Notes: generated from the letters alone by a model not told the origin. A stretch of 64,000 nt of DNA from Paucilactobacillus kaifaensis (GCF_005405145.1 NZ_BJDM01000007.1:1-64000); one strand, 5' to 3'. Positions 1 to 9,057 are shown, numbered from the stretch's first letter. Made by a program: numbers and translations.

Positions 1-16
1 TTAATTGTAAAATAAA

Positions 17-38
17 AGAACACCCAAAAGGGTGTTCC
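17..38 (-). terminator. Rho-independent terminator of nifZ-thiI
   Basis: An 8-bp perfect stem (gaacaccc / gggtgttc) with an aaaa loop lies just past the thiI stop. On the minus strand it is followed by a T-rich run, so it ends the nifZ-thiI transcript. Confidence 0.85.
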
Positions 39-89
39 GATATCGAGATATTCACCAATACTATTTGACGAAGACCCACTTAAATTACC

Positions 90-1307
90 TTAAAGGAGTT
101 CTGCAAATACATCTTCTTGTTGATTCAAGAATTCTTCTCCAGCTTTAATTTCGCTAACTTTCACTCCATCTAACGCTCGTCGCATGAGGCCTTCAATATC
201 TAGTCGTGCTTCATAGTTTCGAGTCCGCTCTAGGTTGGGCTTAGTTTTAGGACTAGGCGGCGCAAAGATAGTACAACAATCCTCAAATGGTAGGATTGAT
301 AATTCATAGGTATCAATGTCCTTAGCAATTTTAATGATTTCAGTTTTGTCTAATGACACAACCGGTCGCAAGATTGGCATCGTAGTGACATCATTAATAG
401 CTAACATACTTTCCATGGTCTGTGATGCCACCTGTCCCAGTGACTCACCATTAAAAATAGCTAAACCGTGACGTTTAATTGCCAATGCAGCAGTTAACCG
501 CAGCATGAGTCGTCGTTGAACAGTCATTAGATACCCCTCTGGAACTTGTTCTTTGATTGTCTCTTGAATTTCCGTAAAGGGAACTTGTAAGAATTGAATG
601 CTGCCGCTGTAACGTGCTAGTTTTCCGGTTAGTTCTTTTGCCTTAGCTAGTGCTTGAATACTGGTATATGGTGGACTAAAGAAATGCACCATCTCCATCG
701 AAACACCGCGTTTCATACCCAAATAGCCGGCTACCGGCGAATCAATGCCCCCAGAGAGCATTAACATTCCTTTGCCACCGGTTCCGACCGGTAAACCACC
801 CGCACCCTGGATAACCTGACTGGTCAAAAAGATGCCGTTACCTCGAATCTCGACACGAATAACCAAGTCTGGTTGATGAACATCCACGGTTAAATCAGGA
901 AATTTGTCTAATATATAGCCGCCTAAACGAGTATTCATTTCATTAGTGTCAATCGGAAAATCATGATCGGAACGCCGTGTATTAATTTTAAAAGTCATAT
1001 TCGGTTTGATCTGTTCACGGATCATTTGTTCAGCAGTTTGCGCTGTTGCTTCAAAAGTTCGATCAACTTTAACGGACGGTGAAAAATTTTGAATTCCAAA
1101 TACCATTTTCAATCTGTCCATCACAGCATCGCTATCTTCTCCGTTTAAACTTACATGAAGTCGATCACGGTTAGCCTGAATTTTAACAGCATTAAATTCA
1201 TGTAGTGCCTTACGCACATTGGAACCAAGTCGGTCAATAAACCCTTTTCTATTTTTACCCTTTGTCGACAACTCACCATACCGAACCATAATTTCACTGT
1301 ATTTCAT
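90..1307 (-). CDS. thiI: tRNA 4-thiouridine synthase ThiI
   Basis: ThiI adenylates U8 of tRNA and inserts sulfur to make 4-thiouridine; in some bacteria it also feeds thiazole synthesis. The 405-residue protein has an N-terminal ferredoxin-like/THUMP region (about 1-165) and a PP-loop ATPase domain with SGGIDS at 185-190. The conserved cysteine is in FEDCC (344-345). It lacks the C-terminal rhodanese domain of the E. coli enzyme, as in Firmicutes that use a dedicated cysteine desulfurase. That desulfurase gene sits 20 nt upstream in the same operon. A strong purine-rich ribosome site (aaggagg) precedes the ATG. Family assignment is firm; a thiamine role is not shown. Confidence 0.96.
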   Translation of the reverse strand: MKYSEIMVRYGELSTKGKNRKGFIDRLGSNVRKALHEFNAVKIQANRDRLHVSLNGEDSDAVMDRLKMVFGIQNFSPSVKVDRTFEATAQTAEQMIREQIKPNMTFKINTRRSDHDFPIDTNEMNTRLGGYILDKFPDLTVDVHQPDLVIRVEIRGNGIFLTSQVIQGAGGLPVGTGGKGMLMLSGGIDSPVAGYLGMKRGVSMEMVHFFSPPYTSIQALAKAKELTGKLARYSGSIQFLQVPFTEIQETIKEQVPEGYLMTVQRRLMLRLTAALAIKRHGLAIFNGESLGQVASQTMESMLAINDVTTMPILRPVVSLDKTEIIKIAKDIDTYELSILPFEDCCTIFAPPSPKTKPNLERTRNYEARLDIEGLMRRALDGVKVSEIKAGEEFLNQQEDVFAELL

Positions 1308-1327
1308 TATTTTTCCTCCTTCCTAGA

Positions 1328-2476
1328 TTAATCTGTAATTTTTTTAAACTCAGCATAAAGCTGATCAAACACTTGATTAAATCGCTGTGCTTCTTCAAGC
1401 GTATTTTGATCACCTAAACTGACTCGGACAGCACTCGTCGCCACATTCTCAGGGACATTCATTGCTGTTAATGTACTTGAGGCCAAATGCTTTTTGGATG
1501 AGCAGGCACTCGTCGTAGAGATATAGATGTCATGCTGCTCAAAGGCATGCACAATTGTCTCACCGCGTACCCCAACAATTGCAAAACACAAAATATGCGG
1601 TGCAAATTGATCATTATCTTCAGAAAAAATCGTTACGTGATTAAAATTCTTAATATGTTCTGAAATAATATGCTTTATCTTTTGCTCATTAGCGATACTG
1701 GTAGCTTCTTTATCCAGTAAAATTCTCAATGCCTTCGCCATTGCAGCAATAGCAGGTAAGTTTTCCGTACCACTTCGTAAGTTTCGTTCTTGGCCACCCC
1801 CAGTTAGCAACGGCGCAATTTTTCTACCTTGTTTAGCGTAGATAAAGCCAATGCCACGAGGCGCATGAAACTTATGCCCTGAAAAAGTAACAAAATCAAC
1901 CCGACCGTTAAAAATCATGGATTGAATTCCCTTACCAATTCCCTGGACCGCATCAATATGAAAATGAATCTTAGGATAGTCTCGTAAAACATCCGCCACT
2001 TTAGTTAAAGGTTGAATTGTTCCAACTTCATTATTCACAGCCATTACAGACACGAGAATTGTATCTGGCCTAATAGCGGCTTTCAGATCATCAATCGAAA
2101 TTTGACCATGTTCATCAACCGGTAAATAGGTGATATCGAATCCCAGTTGTTCTAATTGTTCCATCGAGTTTCTAATCGCTGGGTGTTCAACTGCAGTAGT
2201 AATCAAATGCTTACCAAATGCATGTTTTTCCATTGCGGTACCTTTTAGCACCCAGTTATCACCTTCAGTACCACCACTCGTAAACAATATTTCACTGGGC
2301 ATAACGCCAAGTAATTTGGCAATTTGTGCTCGTGATTGCTCTAGTAAATGCCAAGCAGATTCACCAAAATTATGCAAACTGGAAGGATTACCCCAAAATT
2401 GATCACTAACCGTTCTGTAAGTATCGAGCACTTCTGGTAGTGCTTGTGTCGTGGCGCTATTATCAAAATATATCAT
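1328..2476 (-). CDS. nifZ: Cysteine desulfurase (NifZ/IscS-like) partnered with ThiI
   Basis: This is a PLP-dependent class V aminotransferase-fold enzyme that takes sulfur from cysteine onto its own active-site cysteine and passes it on. The PLP lysine is in SGHKFHAPRG (K202) and the sulfur-accepting cysteine is in TTSACSSKKH (C325), in 382 residues. The reading frame is open for another 18 codons upstream. MIYFDNSATT is preferred as the start because this is the usual N-terminus and gaggg lies about 10 nt before its ATG. Lying directly before thiI, it is most likely the dedicated sulfur donor for tRNA thiolation, as described for B. subtilis NifZ-ThiI. It is not part of a suf or isc cluster here. 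Confidence 0.93.
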   Translation of the reverse strand: MIYFDNSATTQALPEVLDTYRTVSDQFWGNPSSLHNFGESAWHLLEQSRAQIAKLLGVMPSEILFTSGGTEGDNWVLKGTAMEKHAFGKHLITTAVEHPAIRNSMEQLEQLGFDITYLPVDEHGQISIDDLKAAIRPDTILVSVMAVNNEVGTIQPLTKVADVLRDYPKIHFHIDAVQGIGKGIQSMIFNGRVDFVTFSGHKFHAPRGIGFIYAKQGRKIAPLLTGGGQERNLRSGTENLPAIAAMAKALRILLDKEATSIANEQKIKHIISEHIKNFNHVTIFSEDNDQFAPHILCFAIVGVRGETIVHAFEQHDIYISTTSACSSKKHLASSTLTAMNVPENVATSAVRVSLGDQNTLEEAQRFNQVFDQLYAEFKKITD

Positions 2477-2489
2477 TTGTCCATCCCTC

Positions 2490-2601
2490 GTATAGGCATG
2501 CATTCCACAAATGAGTAGTTTGACATGCAAGATATGGTTACCAATGGGGATAGACCATCAGTAGCCTAGTTCGACTCGCTTAAAACAGCGCTCCAATTAT
2601 A
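2490..2601 (-). promoter_or_regulatory. nifZ-thiI promoter and long leader
   Basis: On the minus strand an extended -10 (TGGTATAAT, core 2596-2601) is followed by an untranslated leader of more than 100 nt before nifZ. The leader contains small potential hairpins: atggt/accat (2534-2538 with 2553-2558 area), gcatg/catgc (2496-2500 with 2524-2528) and cgct/agcg. No clear -35 is seen. It matches no riboswitch that I recognise. Confidence 0.4.
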
Positions 2602-2688
2602 CCAAATAACTGTGCTAGATGATAGTACGAAGCATAAGATTAATTGTCTTACTCATGCAAATGGACCCATAACAATAATGTTAGATAT

Positions 2689-2718
2689 AAAAAAAGGCAA
2701 CAGCATTTCATTGCCATT
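2689..2718 (-). terminator. Putative terminator of ezrA
   Basis: A short stem ggcaa/ttgcc (2696-2700 with 2711-2715) is followed on the minus strand by a run of seven T. It lies immediately past the ezrA stop. The stem is weak but the placement is right. Confidence 0.6.
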
Positions 2719-2724
2719 ACCAAT

Positions 2725-4452
2725 CTAAGTTAAATCTGCTTTTTGTTCAACATCATCTGAGCTCTTATAATAGCTGTCTTCTAAACGTTTGTAGGCTCCT
2801 GGTTCAACCTTATCCAAAACAGTTGCTATCGTCTCTAAACTAGCTGCGTAATCATTTGATTCATTGAACAATTTTTGTGCTTTTGTCGCCGCGGCATCAA
2901 TCTCCGAATTTTGTTCCCGCAAACGGTTAGCGTACTGCAACAACCGTTCCGCTAACCGAGCGCTATCCTTAATATCATTAGTTTTTTCTTGTAAAGTTTC
3001 CAAATCTGCTTGAACAATTAATAATTGCTTGGTAATCTCTTCCATATTAATTTTAATTCGATTAATATCAGCATCTAACTTTTTAATTTCATCGCTCACT
3101 ACAAAAAAATAATCTAAATAGGACTTAGGTAATCCTGGTAAATTCAGAGATTCAACTTGCCGCTTAATAGCATGAATTTCATTTGCAAATCGTTGTAATG
3201 TTTTTTTGGCTCGACGTTCATCATTTTGCAATCCAGCCACGTCATCATTAATTTGAGTTTGTTGTTTTTCAATCTGGGTCAATGTCGTTTGTGCACTTTG
3301 TTCTTGCTCTAGAACCTGACTATCCACGGCAGTGCGCTGATGTACGGCAGTTAAGTCATTTTGATAGTTTTTTTCAATCTGCTTAATTTGCTCCCCTAGC
3401 CCACGGGCAGTCTCTAGTTCGCCGTGGTCTAGTGTGTAATTTTGACTAAGCCGATCAAGTTCAATTAATAGTTCATGATTTTGATTTTGGGCATGAGTAA
3501 TAAACTGACCCATTTCATCCATCAACTTTTTAACCACCGGCCGAGCATCAATTTCTTTTTGCATCACAGCATACAGATGATCAATTTGTCGTTGAATATT
3601 TTCATTAGCCTTTTGAACTGTTTCAATTTCCAATTGAGCCAGTTTATCCAAAGTCTCCGTTCTTTGTTTATCAACATTTGCAATTTCAGTGGCAATATCT
3701 GCATCACTAAACTGGTAACCTTGATTATTAAGCTTGGTATATCCAGCCTGCAATTCTTGCAATTGCTCCGGATACATTACGTCTAAGCTTTGGTATAAAT
3801 CTGGAATGAGACTAATTGTATTTTCTAATTGATTAGTATTTTTTTCTAGACCACCAAGCACATCTTGTGCTTTAGCGTGATCACCTTCTGAGGTTAATGT
3901 ACTAAATCGATCAAACTCATCTTCTAGCGTTGATAGCTGCTCTTCTAGCTGATCAATACTAGCACCAAATTTAAAGTTTTCAGATAATAACCGTTTCCGT
4001 AAATTTTGATACTTCTTTTCCAGCTTAGAAACCGCTTGACGATGTTGCTGATCAATTTTCTGTAGCTCACTTAATGCATCACGGGTGTGATTAACAATTT
4101 TTTCAGTCCCAGAAACTCGCTCACGTAGCTGATTAACCTCTTGACGCACTTTGACAAAGTTAACGCCCCGCACATCTCGTCTAATGTCGTCAGCCAACTC
4201 ATCAATTTCTTTAAACCGATGATCATTTACTTCCTTATAATCAGCCTGCAATTGTTGAAATTGGTTTAACGACTCACCCGTTAGACTGAGGGTAGCTCCA
4301 TCACGTAAATTTGCGTCAACATGTAATCCTACTAGTCGCTGTTTCGCAGCCTGCAGGTCATTAATTTGATTAATTGTAATTCGTTGAAAAAGATATAATC
4401 CGCCAACAATAATTGCTGCGACAATCACAATCCCAATTAGCACTTGCAGCAT
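2725..4452 (-). CDS. ezrA: Septation ring formation regulator EzrA
   Basis: EzrA is a membrane-anchored, spectrin-like coiled-coil protein that restrains FtsZ ring formation and links division to wall synthesis. The 575-residue protein starts with one N-terminal transmembrane helix (about 2-22). The rest is almost entirely charged heptad-type coiled coil, with many Leu/Gln/Glu/Lys repeats, facing the cytoplasm. The frame extends 23 codons further upstream. The start MLQVLIGIVIVAAI was chosen because aaaggtggga lies about 8 nt before its ATG and because EzrA proteins begin right at the membrane helix. The length fits the family. It appears to be transcribed alone. Confidence 0.95.
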   Translation of the reverse strand: MLQVLIGIVIVAAIIVGGLYLFQRITINQINDLQAAKQRLVGLHVDANLRDGATLSLTGESLNQFQQLQADYKEVNDHRFKEIDELADDIRRDVRGVNFVKVRQEVNQLRERVSGTEKIVNHTRDALSELQKIDQQHRQAVSKLEKKYQNLRKRLLSENFKFGASIDQLEEQLSTLEDEFDRFSTLTSEGDHAKAQDVLGGLEKNTNQLENTISLIPDLYQSLDVMYPEQLQELQAGYTKLNNQGYQFSDADIATEIANVDKQRTETLDKLAQLEIETVQKANENIQRQIDHLYAVMQKEIDARPVVKKLMDEMGQFITHAQNQNHELLIELDRLSQNYTLDHGELETARGLGEQIKQIEKNYQNDLTAVHQRTAVDSQVLEQEQSAQTTLTQIEKQQTQINDDVAGLQNDERRAKKTLQRFANEIHAIKRQVESLNLPGLPKSYLDYFFVVSDEIKKLDADINRIKINMEEITKQLLIVQADLETLQEKTNDIKDSARLAERLLQYANRLREQNSEIDAAATKAQKLFNESNDYAASLETIATVLDKVEPGAYKRLEDSYYKSSDDVEQKADLT

Positions 4453-4613
4453 TAAAAAATCCCACCTTTTATTTAAGGAAACTTTATCGTTGATTTTTAG
4501 TGGCAAGACCGCTAAAATCAATCTTATTTAAAATTATAACATACACCAAATATACCAGCACACTGAATTTTAGTTATGGATATAATCACAACTAGCTAAG
4601 GGAGAATATAATT

Positions 4614-5078
4614 ATGAGTGAGCTTTCATTAATGACCCAACAATTGGACGCACTACTATATGATGAGCAAGATCAAACCGCAAATTTGGCCAATGCATCG
4701 GCACTATTGATGCAAACCATCGCTGATATTAATTGGGCTGGATTTTATTTATATCAATCAACCAACGATGAATTGGTTTTAGGACCATTTCAAGGCAAGG
4801 TAGCCTGTATGCATATTAAGAATGGGTCTGGTGTATGTGGCCATGCATTACAAACAAAGGAAGTTCAACGTGTCGCAAACGTACATGAATTTCCCGGTCA
4901 CATCGCCTGTGATAGTGACTCCAACGCTGAAATTGTAGTACCTTTGTATGGCAAAAGCGGTCAGGCAATTGGTGTAATGGACCTTGATTCAACGACTTTA
5001 GATCGTTTTTCAATAGCCGATGAAGAACAATTAATCGAATTCGCCAATGTTTTAATCCAACATATTGACTCTCACTAG
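4614..5078 (+). CDS. msrC: GAF-domain free methionine-(R)-sulfoxide reductase
   Basis: The enzyme reduces free methionine-(R)-sulfoxide and so repairs oxidised methionine. The protein is a single GAF domain of 154 residues. Three cysteines at 65, 75 and 99 have the 10- and 24-residue spacing of the catalytic cysteines in the yeast fRMsr enzyme, which supports a catalytic rather than a ligand-sensing role. The ribosome site ggga lies close to the ATG. The 3' end of the gene carries the promoter for the downstream rpsD leader. The gene runs opposite to ezrA and stands alone. Confidence 0.9.
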   Translation: MSELSLMTQQLDALLYDEQDQTANLANASALLMQTIADINWAGFYLYQSTNDELVLGPFQGKVACMHIKNGSGVCGHALQTKEVQRVANVHEFPGHIACDSDSNAEIVVPLYGKSGQAIGVMDLDSTTLDRFSIADEEQLIEFANVLIQHIDSH

Positions 5079-5094
5079 CAAATCGAGGTATACT
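5065..5094 (+). promoter_or_regulatory. rpsD promoter inside the msrC 3' end
   Basis: TTGACT (5065-5070) and TATACT (5089-5094) are separated by 18 nt. The -35 lies within the last codons of msrC. Transcription would start just before the structured S4 leader. Confidence 0.8.
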
Positions 5095-5103
5095 ACTCCT
5101 TGT

Positions 5104-5239
5104 GTAAAATAATGCAGCAGTGAATGGTAAGCTCGTCAACAGATTGGTGCCCAATGGTTCAACTAGTAACCGCGGCTGCAAAGGTGAACGTTGCAGACCA
5201 ATCTGCACGAATACCGAATTCATAATCGGATTATTTTAC
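5104..5239 (+). ncRNA. S4 (rpsD) leader, autoregulatory mRNA structure
   Basis: A 10-bp outer helix (gtaaaataat 5104-5113 with attattttac 5230-5239) encloses several nested stems: cagattggt 5140-5148 with accaatctg 5197-5205, ctgca 5176-5180 with tgcag 5192-5196, and ggtt/aacc around 5156-5171. It sits between the rpsD promoter and its ribosome site. Firmicute rpsD genes carry an S4-binding leader that represses translation or transcription, and the position and complexity fit. A covariance-model match was not run. Confidence 0.75.
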
Positions 5240-5267
5240 TCCAAATAAATTTATTGGAGGATCTCTT

Positions 5268-5876
5268 ATGTCTCGTTATACAGGTCCAAGTTGGCGAATT
5301 TCTCGTCGCCTTGGTGTTTCATTATCCGGAACCGGAAAAGAATTAGCTCGTCGTCCTTACGCTCCTGGTGATCATGGAAATGATCGTCGTTCAAAATTAT
5401 CAGAATATGGTACTCAACTTCGTGAAAAACAAAAGTTGCGTATGACATACGGTATGACAGAACGTCAATTTGCTAACTTATTCGTTCGCGCAGGTAAAAT
5501 TCAAGAAGGTACTCATGGTACTAACTTCATGGCTTTGCTAGAACGTCGTTTGGATAACATGGTTTACCGTCTAGGATTGGCTACTACTCGTCGTCAAGCT
5601 CGTCAATTGGTTAACCATGGTCACATCACTGTTGATGGTAAACGTGTTGATATTCCTTCTTATGAAGTTGAAATCGGCCAAGTCATTGGTGTCCGTGAAA
5701 AGTCAAAGAATCTTGTTATTATCCAAAATGCTGTTGAAGCAGTTGTTGGCCGTCCTTCATACGTTGAATTTGATGCTGATAAGCTTGAAGGCTCATTAGT
5801 TCGTATTCCTGAACGTGAAGATATGGATGCAGAAATCGACGAAGCATTGATCGTTGAATACTACAACAAACTATAA
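5268..5876 (+). CDS. rpsD: 30S ribosomal protein S4
   Basis: S4 is a primary 16S rRNA-binding protein that nucleates the 30S body and usually represses its own synthesis. The 202-residue protein has the expected length. It opens with the typical [16 protein letters not shown] and carries the S4 RNA-binding domain at about 90-160 ([20 protein letters not shown]). It begins after a strong ggagg site. The gene stands alone with its own promoter, structured leader and terminator, as is usual in Firmicutes, where it is unlinked to the main ribosomal protein operons. Confidence 0.98.
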   Translation: MSRYTGPSWRISRRLGVSLSGTGKELARRPYAPGDHGNDRRSKLSEYGTQLREKQKLRMTYGMTERQFANLFVRAGKIQEGTHGTNFMALLERRLDNMVYRLGLATTRRQARQLVNHGHITVDGKRVDIPSYEVEIGQVIGVREKSKNLVIIQNAVEAVVGRPSYVEFDADKLEGSLVRIPEREDMDAEIDEALIVEYYNKL

Positions 5877-5886
5877 TTTTCAAAGT

Positions 5887-5916
5887 AAAAAGGTTCGCGA
5901 ATGCGAACCTTTTTTT
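5887..5916 (+). terminator. rpsD terminator
   Basis: The stem aaaaaggttcgc / gcgaaccttttt has a 4-nt loop and a T tail, just after the rpsD stop. The A-run on its left could also let it end the convergent DUF1054 transcript. Confidence 0.9.
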
Positions 5917-5917
5917 G

Positions 5918-6517
5918 TTACAACCATTTTTGATATATTGGCAATAATTCACCAATCACTGCATTAATCTTTTTCAATTGATTATTGGTATTGTCCTGAA
6001 AGAAAATGTCATTGCTATGCCAAACTTGCCCAATTAAAAATTCATCTTTTTTCACTCGTTTATAACGATCAATTGCTGTGTCAATTGTTGCAGCAGTTGC
6101 CAATTCAATTTGTCTATCTGTATGATCTTGACAAATGTAGAAGCCATCGCTCAAATTTAACAGTGCAACTTGACTATGTTGCAACCGATCAACGTTTTGG
6201 CTGTTGGCTTTAGATTCTCCCAATAATGCTAACCATACAAACATACGATCACGCCATAATCCGACTTCAAAGTGCGGATTTTTTTTATAGCCCCGCTTTT
6301 CTGGCCCAAACGCAATCCAAGTGTTAATTGGTGGATTAATTGTTCGCCGCATGTGTTTAGCAATATGAGGATATAAGGTAACATTAGCATGTTCAAACTT
6401 TGGCTGTAAGAATTCATTCAACCTTTCAAACTGTGGATCGATTATTGTTCTTATTTTCTCCATTCTGCCAGCTAAAGTTGGTTCCAAAAAAACATCGAAA
6501 TCTACTCGTGAAAACAT
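5918..6517 (-). CDS. DUF1054 (UPF0637, YktB-like) protein
   Basis: This is a 199-residue cytoplasmic protein of the DUF1054 family, recognised from its opening FSRVDFDVF, from the central FGPEKRGYKKNPHFEVGLW and from its length. The family is widespread in Firmicutes and has no established biochemical role. There is no signal peptide or membrane segment. It is convergent with rpsD and divergent from yueI. No functional inference can be drawn from the neighbours. Confidence 0.85.
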   Translation of the reverse strand: MFSRVDFDVFLEPTLAGRMEKIRTIIDPQFERLNEFLQPKFEHANVTLYPHIAKHMRRTINPPINTWIAFGPEKRGYKKNPHFEVGLWRDRMFVWLALLGESKANSQNVDRLQHSQVALLNLSDGFYICQDHTDRQIELATAATIDTAIDRYKRVKKDEFLIGQVWHSNDIFFQDNTNNQLKKINAVIGELLPIYQKWL

Positions 6518-6600
6518 TTAACCACCAGTCCCCTTTGTTAAAATTGTCGTTGCATTAATGTTATAATAATTATTAATAGAAAGAAAGGATGTTTTCTTAA

Positions 6601-7059
6601 ATGCCTGATAATAATATTCCGACAGATCAACATCTTCAAAGTGCACTGTATGGTACACCCAAAGTTAATCCTGACGAACAGAGAAAATATTTAGGCACTT
6701 TTCGGGAGCGCGTCAGTCTGACAATTAGTGTTGCCCAATTAGAGCAATCGAATTGGGTCCACGCTTTTACCCAAGAAATCACTCAACCGCAGGCAGAAAT
6801 TATTTTTTTCAATGGTAATATTGAGCAGTCCCAACTAAAGCCATATATTCTTGCTGCCTCAAAAGTGGGCACCAATTTTACCATTAAAACCAATCCTGAT
6901 TACCATGTTAATGATCAAAACTTAGCTATTGTGGTAGCTGCAAAAAAAGCAATTCATATTAACCCAATCGATGTAGCAAAAAAATATTCTTATGATCAAC
7001 CTAAGCAAGATCAACAAACAAAAAAAATATCTTTCTGGCAAAAATTATTCAACAAATAG
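6601..7059 (+). CDS. YueI family protein (DUF1694)
   Basis: This is a small cytoplasmic protein of 152 residues. LQSALYGTPKVNPDEQRKYLGTFRERV at its N-terminus identifies the YueI/DUF1694 family (written here as the stretch from about residue 13). The family's function is unknown. A weak purine-rich site (gaaagga) precedes the ATG at a rather long distance. It lies 23 nt before rarA and is probably co-transcribed with it. A TATAAT at 6563-6568 may be its -10. Confidence 0.82.
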   Translation: MPDNNIPTDQHLQSALYGTPKVNPDEQRKYLGTFRERVSLTISVAQLEQSNWVHAFTQEITQPQAEIIFFNGNIEQSQLKPYILAASKVGTNFTIKTNPDYHVNDQNLAIVVAAKKAIHINPIDVAKKYSYDQPKQDQQTKKISFWQKLFNK

Positions 7060-7082
7060 CAATAGTTAAGGAGGAACCGTAC

Positions 7083-8387
7083 ATGCAACAACCATTGGCC
7101 TATCGTATGCGACCAACTAAATTAGAAGAAGTGGTTGGCCAGCAACATCTTGTGGGCCCTGGAAAAATAATCAATCGGATGGTGAGCGCCAAAATGCTCT
7201 CATCAATGATTTTATATGGCCCACCTGGTACGGGTAAAACCAGCATTGCTAGTGCTATTGCTGGTTCAACTAAATATGCTTTTAGGACACTCAACGCAGC
7301 AACGGATTCAAAAAAAGATCTTCAAATTGTCGCTGAGGAAGCCAAAATGAGCGGGACAGTAATCCTATTGCTTGATGAAATTCATCGCTTGGATAAGACT
7401 AAACAAGATTTTTTATTACCACACCTTGAAAGTGGTCGGATCATTTTAATTGGTGCCACTACTGAAAATCCATATATCACAATTAATCCAGCAATTCGTA
7501 GCCGAACGCAAATCTTTCAAGTGTTCCCTTTGACGGAAGAACAGATGGAGACAGCCGTTTCACGAGCATTAACTGACAAAGAACGTGGACTGGGTAATTT
7601 ACCGATCGATCTTAAACCAGAAGCACTTCAACAATTAGTTCGTGCCACCAATGGTGACTTGCGAAGCGCACTAAATGGATTGGAACTTGCTGCAAAATCA
7701 ACTCCTAAAAATAAAACTGGTCGAATTGAATTAACCCTGCCAATTATCGAAGAAAGTGTCCAACATAAAGCCCTTTCGTCAGATAAGGATGGTGATGCCC
7801 ATTATGATGTTATCTCAGCTTTGCAAAAATCAATTCGCGGTAGTGATGTCAATGCGGCACTCCACTACTTGGCTCGTTTAATTGAAGCTGGTGATTTACC
7901 AATCATTGCACGTCGATTAATGGTGATTGCCTATGAAGATATTGGCTTAGCTAATCCGCCTGCTGCTAGTAGGACTGTCACTGCAGTTGAAGCCGCGCAA
8001 AAATTAGGTTTCCCTGAGGCCCGAATTCCGTTAGCAGATGCCGTCATTGAACTAAGTATTTCACCAAAATCAAATTCCGGAATTACCGCAATTGATCGTG
8101 CACTTGACCAGGTTAGCGCAGGCGGTTTTGGTGATGTTCCTGATCATTTAAAGGATGCCCACTATAAAGGCGCTGAAAAGCTGGGGCATGGGACTGAATA
8201 TAAGTATCCTCACGCATTCAAAAATGACTGGGTTCAGCAACAATATTTACCCGATAAAATTAAACATGCTAAATATTATGAACCAAAACAAAATGGACGG
8301 TTCGAGCAAGCATTAGGGCAACAGTATGACCAACTCTTGGCTGCCCAAGAAAATTCGACTCTTGATCAAAAACCGAAACCAAATTAA
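7083..8387 (+). CDS. rarA: Replication-associated recombination protein RarA (MgsA)
   Basis: RarA is an AAA+ ATPase related to clamp loaders that acts at stalled forks and single-strand gaps. The 434-residue protein has Walker A GPPGTGKTS near residue 45, Walker B LLLDEIHRLD near 95, a sensor-type GATTENP and the C-terminal MgsA domain (PRLADAVIELSISPKSN-type region, about 315-345). It starts after a strong aaggagg. Downstream is the 6S RNA, the same neighbourhood seen in other Firmicutes, where rarA lies close to 6S RNA. Confidence 0.95.
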   Translation: MQQPLAYRMRPTKLEEVVGQQHLVGPGKIINRMVSAKMLSSMILYGPPGTGKTSIASAIAGSTKYAFRTLNAATDSKKDLQIVAEEAKMSGTVILLLDEIHRLDKTKQDFLLPHLESGRIILIGATTENPYITINPAIRSRTQIFQVFPLTEEQMETAVSRALTDKERGLGNLPIDLKPEALQQLVRATNGDLRSALNGLELAAKSTPKNKTGRIELTLPIIEESVQHKALSSDKDGDAHYDVISALQKSIRGSDVNAALHYLARLIEAGDLPIIARRLMVIAYEDIGLANPPAASRTVTAVEAAQKLGFPEARIPLADAVIELSISPKSNSGITAIDRALDQVSAGGFGDVPDHLKDAHYKGAEKLGHGTEYKYPHAFKNDWVQQQYLPDKIKHAKYYEPKQNGRFEQALGQQYDQLLAAQENSTLDQKPKPN

Positions 8388-8415
8388 TTGCGCTTCCAGT
8401 GACAAAATGCTAACA

Positions 8416-8421
8416 TATAAC
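8416..8421 (+). promoter_or_regulatory. Putative -10 of the 6S RNA gene
   Basis: TATAAC lies about 4 nt before the predicted 5' end of the 6S rod. A -35 is not obvious; ttccag at 8394-8399 would give 16-nt spacing. This is a tentative call. Confidence 0.4.
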
Positions 8422-8424
8422 TAG

Positions 8425-8609
8425 AAATTCTAAGGTGTACGCGTTGTTCATATTACAGTTTTGCCTTACAGTCTTACTACATTGGGACTAGTGCTAGTCA
8501 TATGGATAACATGCCTTAACTCTTGGTAGTTAGAAGTATGGCGGTCATGTCCCACCTGTCTTGAACACAGGTCAACACTGAAGAACGATTAACGGCACCA
8601 CTAGAATTT
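8425..8609 (+). ncRNA. ssrS: 6S RNA (Lacto-usp locus)
   Basis: 6S RNA mimics an open promoter and sequesters housekeeping RNA polymerase in stationary phase. The 185-nt region folds as a rod. The terminal helix is aaattcta (8425-8432) with tagaattt (8602-8609), continued by ggtg/cacc and gttgttc/gaacgat. A large internal loop follows, with a 3'-side hairpin acctgt/acaggt and an apical arm closed by gggac/gtccc. Size, rod form and position after rarA and before a small membrane gene and usp all fit. The Lacto-usp motif was described from just this gene order. A covariance search would confirm it. Confidence 0.8.
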
Positions 8610-8629
8610 CCTTAATTTGATTATCTGTG

Positions 8630-8665
8630 GCAATTGCAAACTTAGTTTTGCGATTGCTTTTTTAT
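8630..8665 (+). terminator. Terminator after 6S RNA
   Basis: The stem gcaattgcaaa (8630-8640) pairs with ttttgcgattgc (8646-8657), followed by six or more T. It could end the 6S transcript before the downstream small gene, or attenuate read-through into it. Confidence 0.75.
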
Positions 8666-8676
8666 TGGAGGATATT

Positions 8677-8958
8677 ATGTTGATCACCGTTTTAATTCTT
8701 GCATTTGCACTAATCGCTCTCTATCTTGGTTCATACTTATTGCGCCACAGAAATCGTCCATTCCTAATTTTCGATGCCAATAATAATTCTAGCCTCTCTC
8801 ATGCACTTTCTTTTTGGGGCACTGAATTGGTTTTAGTAGGTTTAATCAGCCTGGCAGCTGCGTTCATCGGAAGTTTGACCTTAATAATTATTATTCTGAT
8901 AATTGGCTGTTTTTCTGGAACTTTTATGGCACTAACGTTGATGACTTATCTGCATTAA
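8677..8958 (+). CDS. Small membrane protein of unknown function (usp-linked)
   Basis: I do not recognise a named family. The 93-residue protein has two to three hydrophobic segments: about 2-22, then a pair around 48-85 rich in Ile and Leu. The intervening loop is basic (RHRNRP), suggesting an integral membrane protein. The frame is open 20 codons further upstream, but the ATG at 8677 is preceded by ggaggatatt, so this start is preferred. It lies between the 6S RNA and usp. A hypothetical gene in this position is a described feature of the Lacto-usp locus in lactic acid bacteria. Confidence 0.7.
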   Translation: MLITVLILAFALIALYLGSYLLRHRNRPFLIFDANNNSSLSHALSFWGTELVLVGLISLAAAFIGSLTLIIIILIIGCFSGTFMALTLMTYLH

Positions 8959-9057
8959 ATCAAGTTTGTAACCGGCAACAATATTTTAGTGTTTCCCTTT
9001 TATTTTGGCGTCAAATAACGTAGAATGAAGATAGAAACAAAGTAAGGGGGAATAAAA

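Noticed and set aside
4816-5223. A 135-codon minus-strand frame over msrC and the S4 leader
   Set aside because: It overlaps msrC, whose catalytic cysteines fit, and the structured leader; no family likeness.
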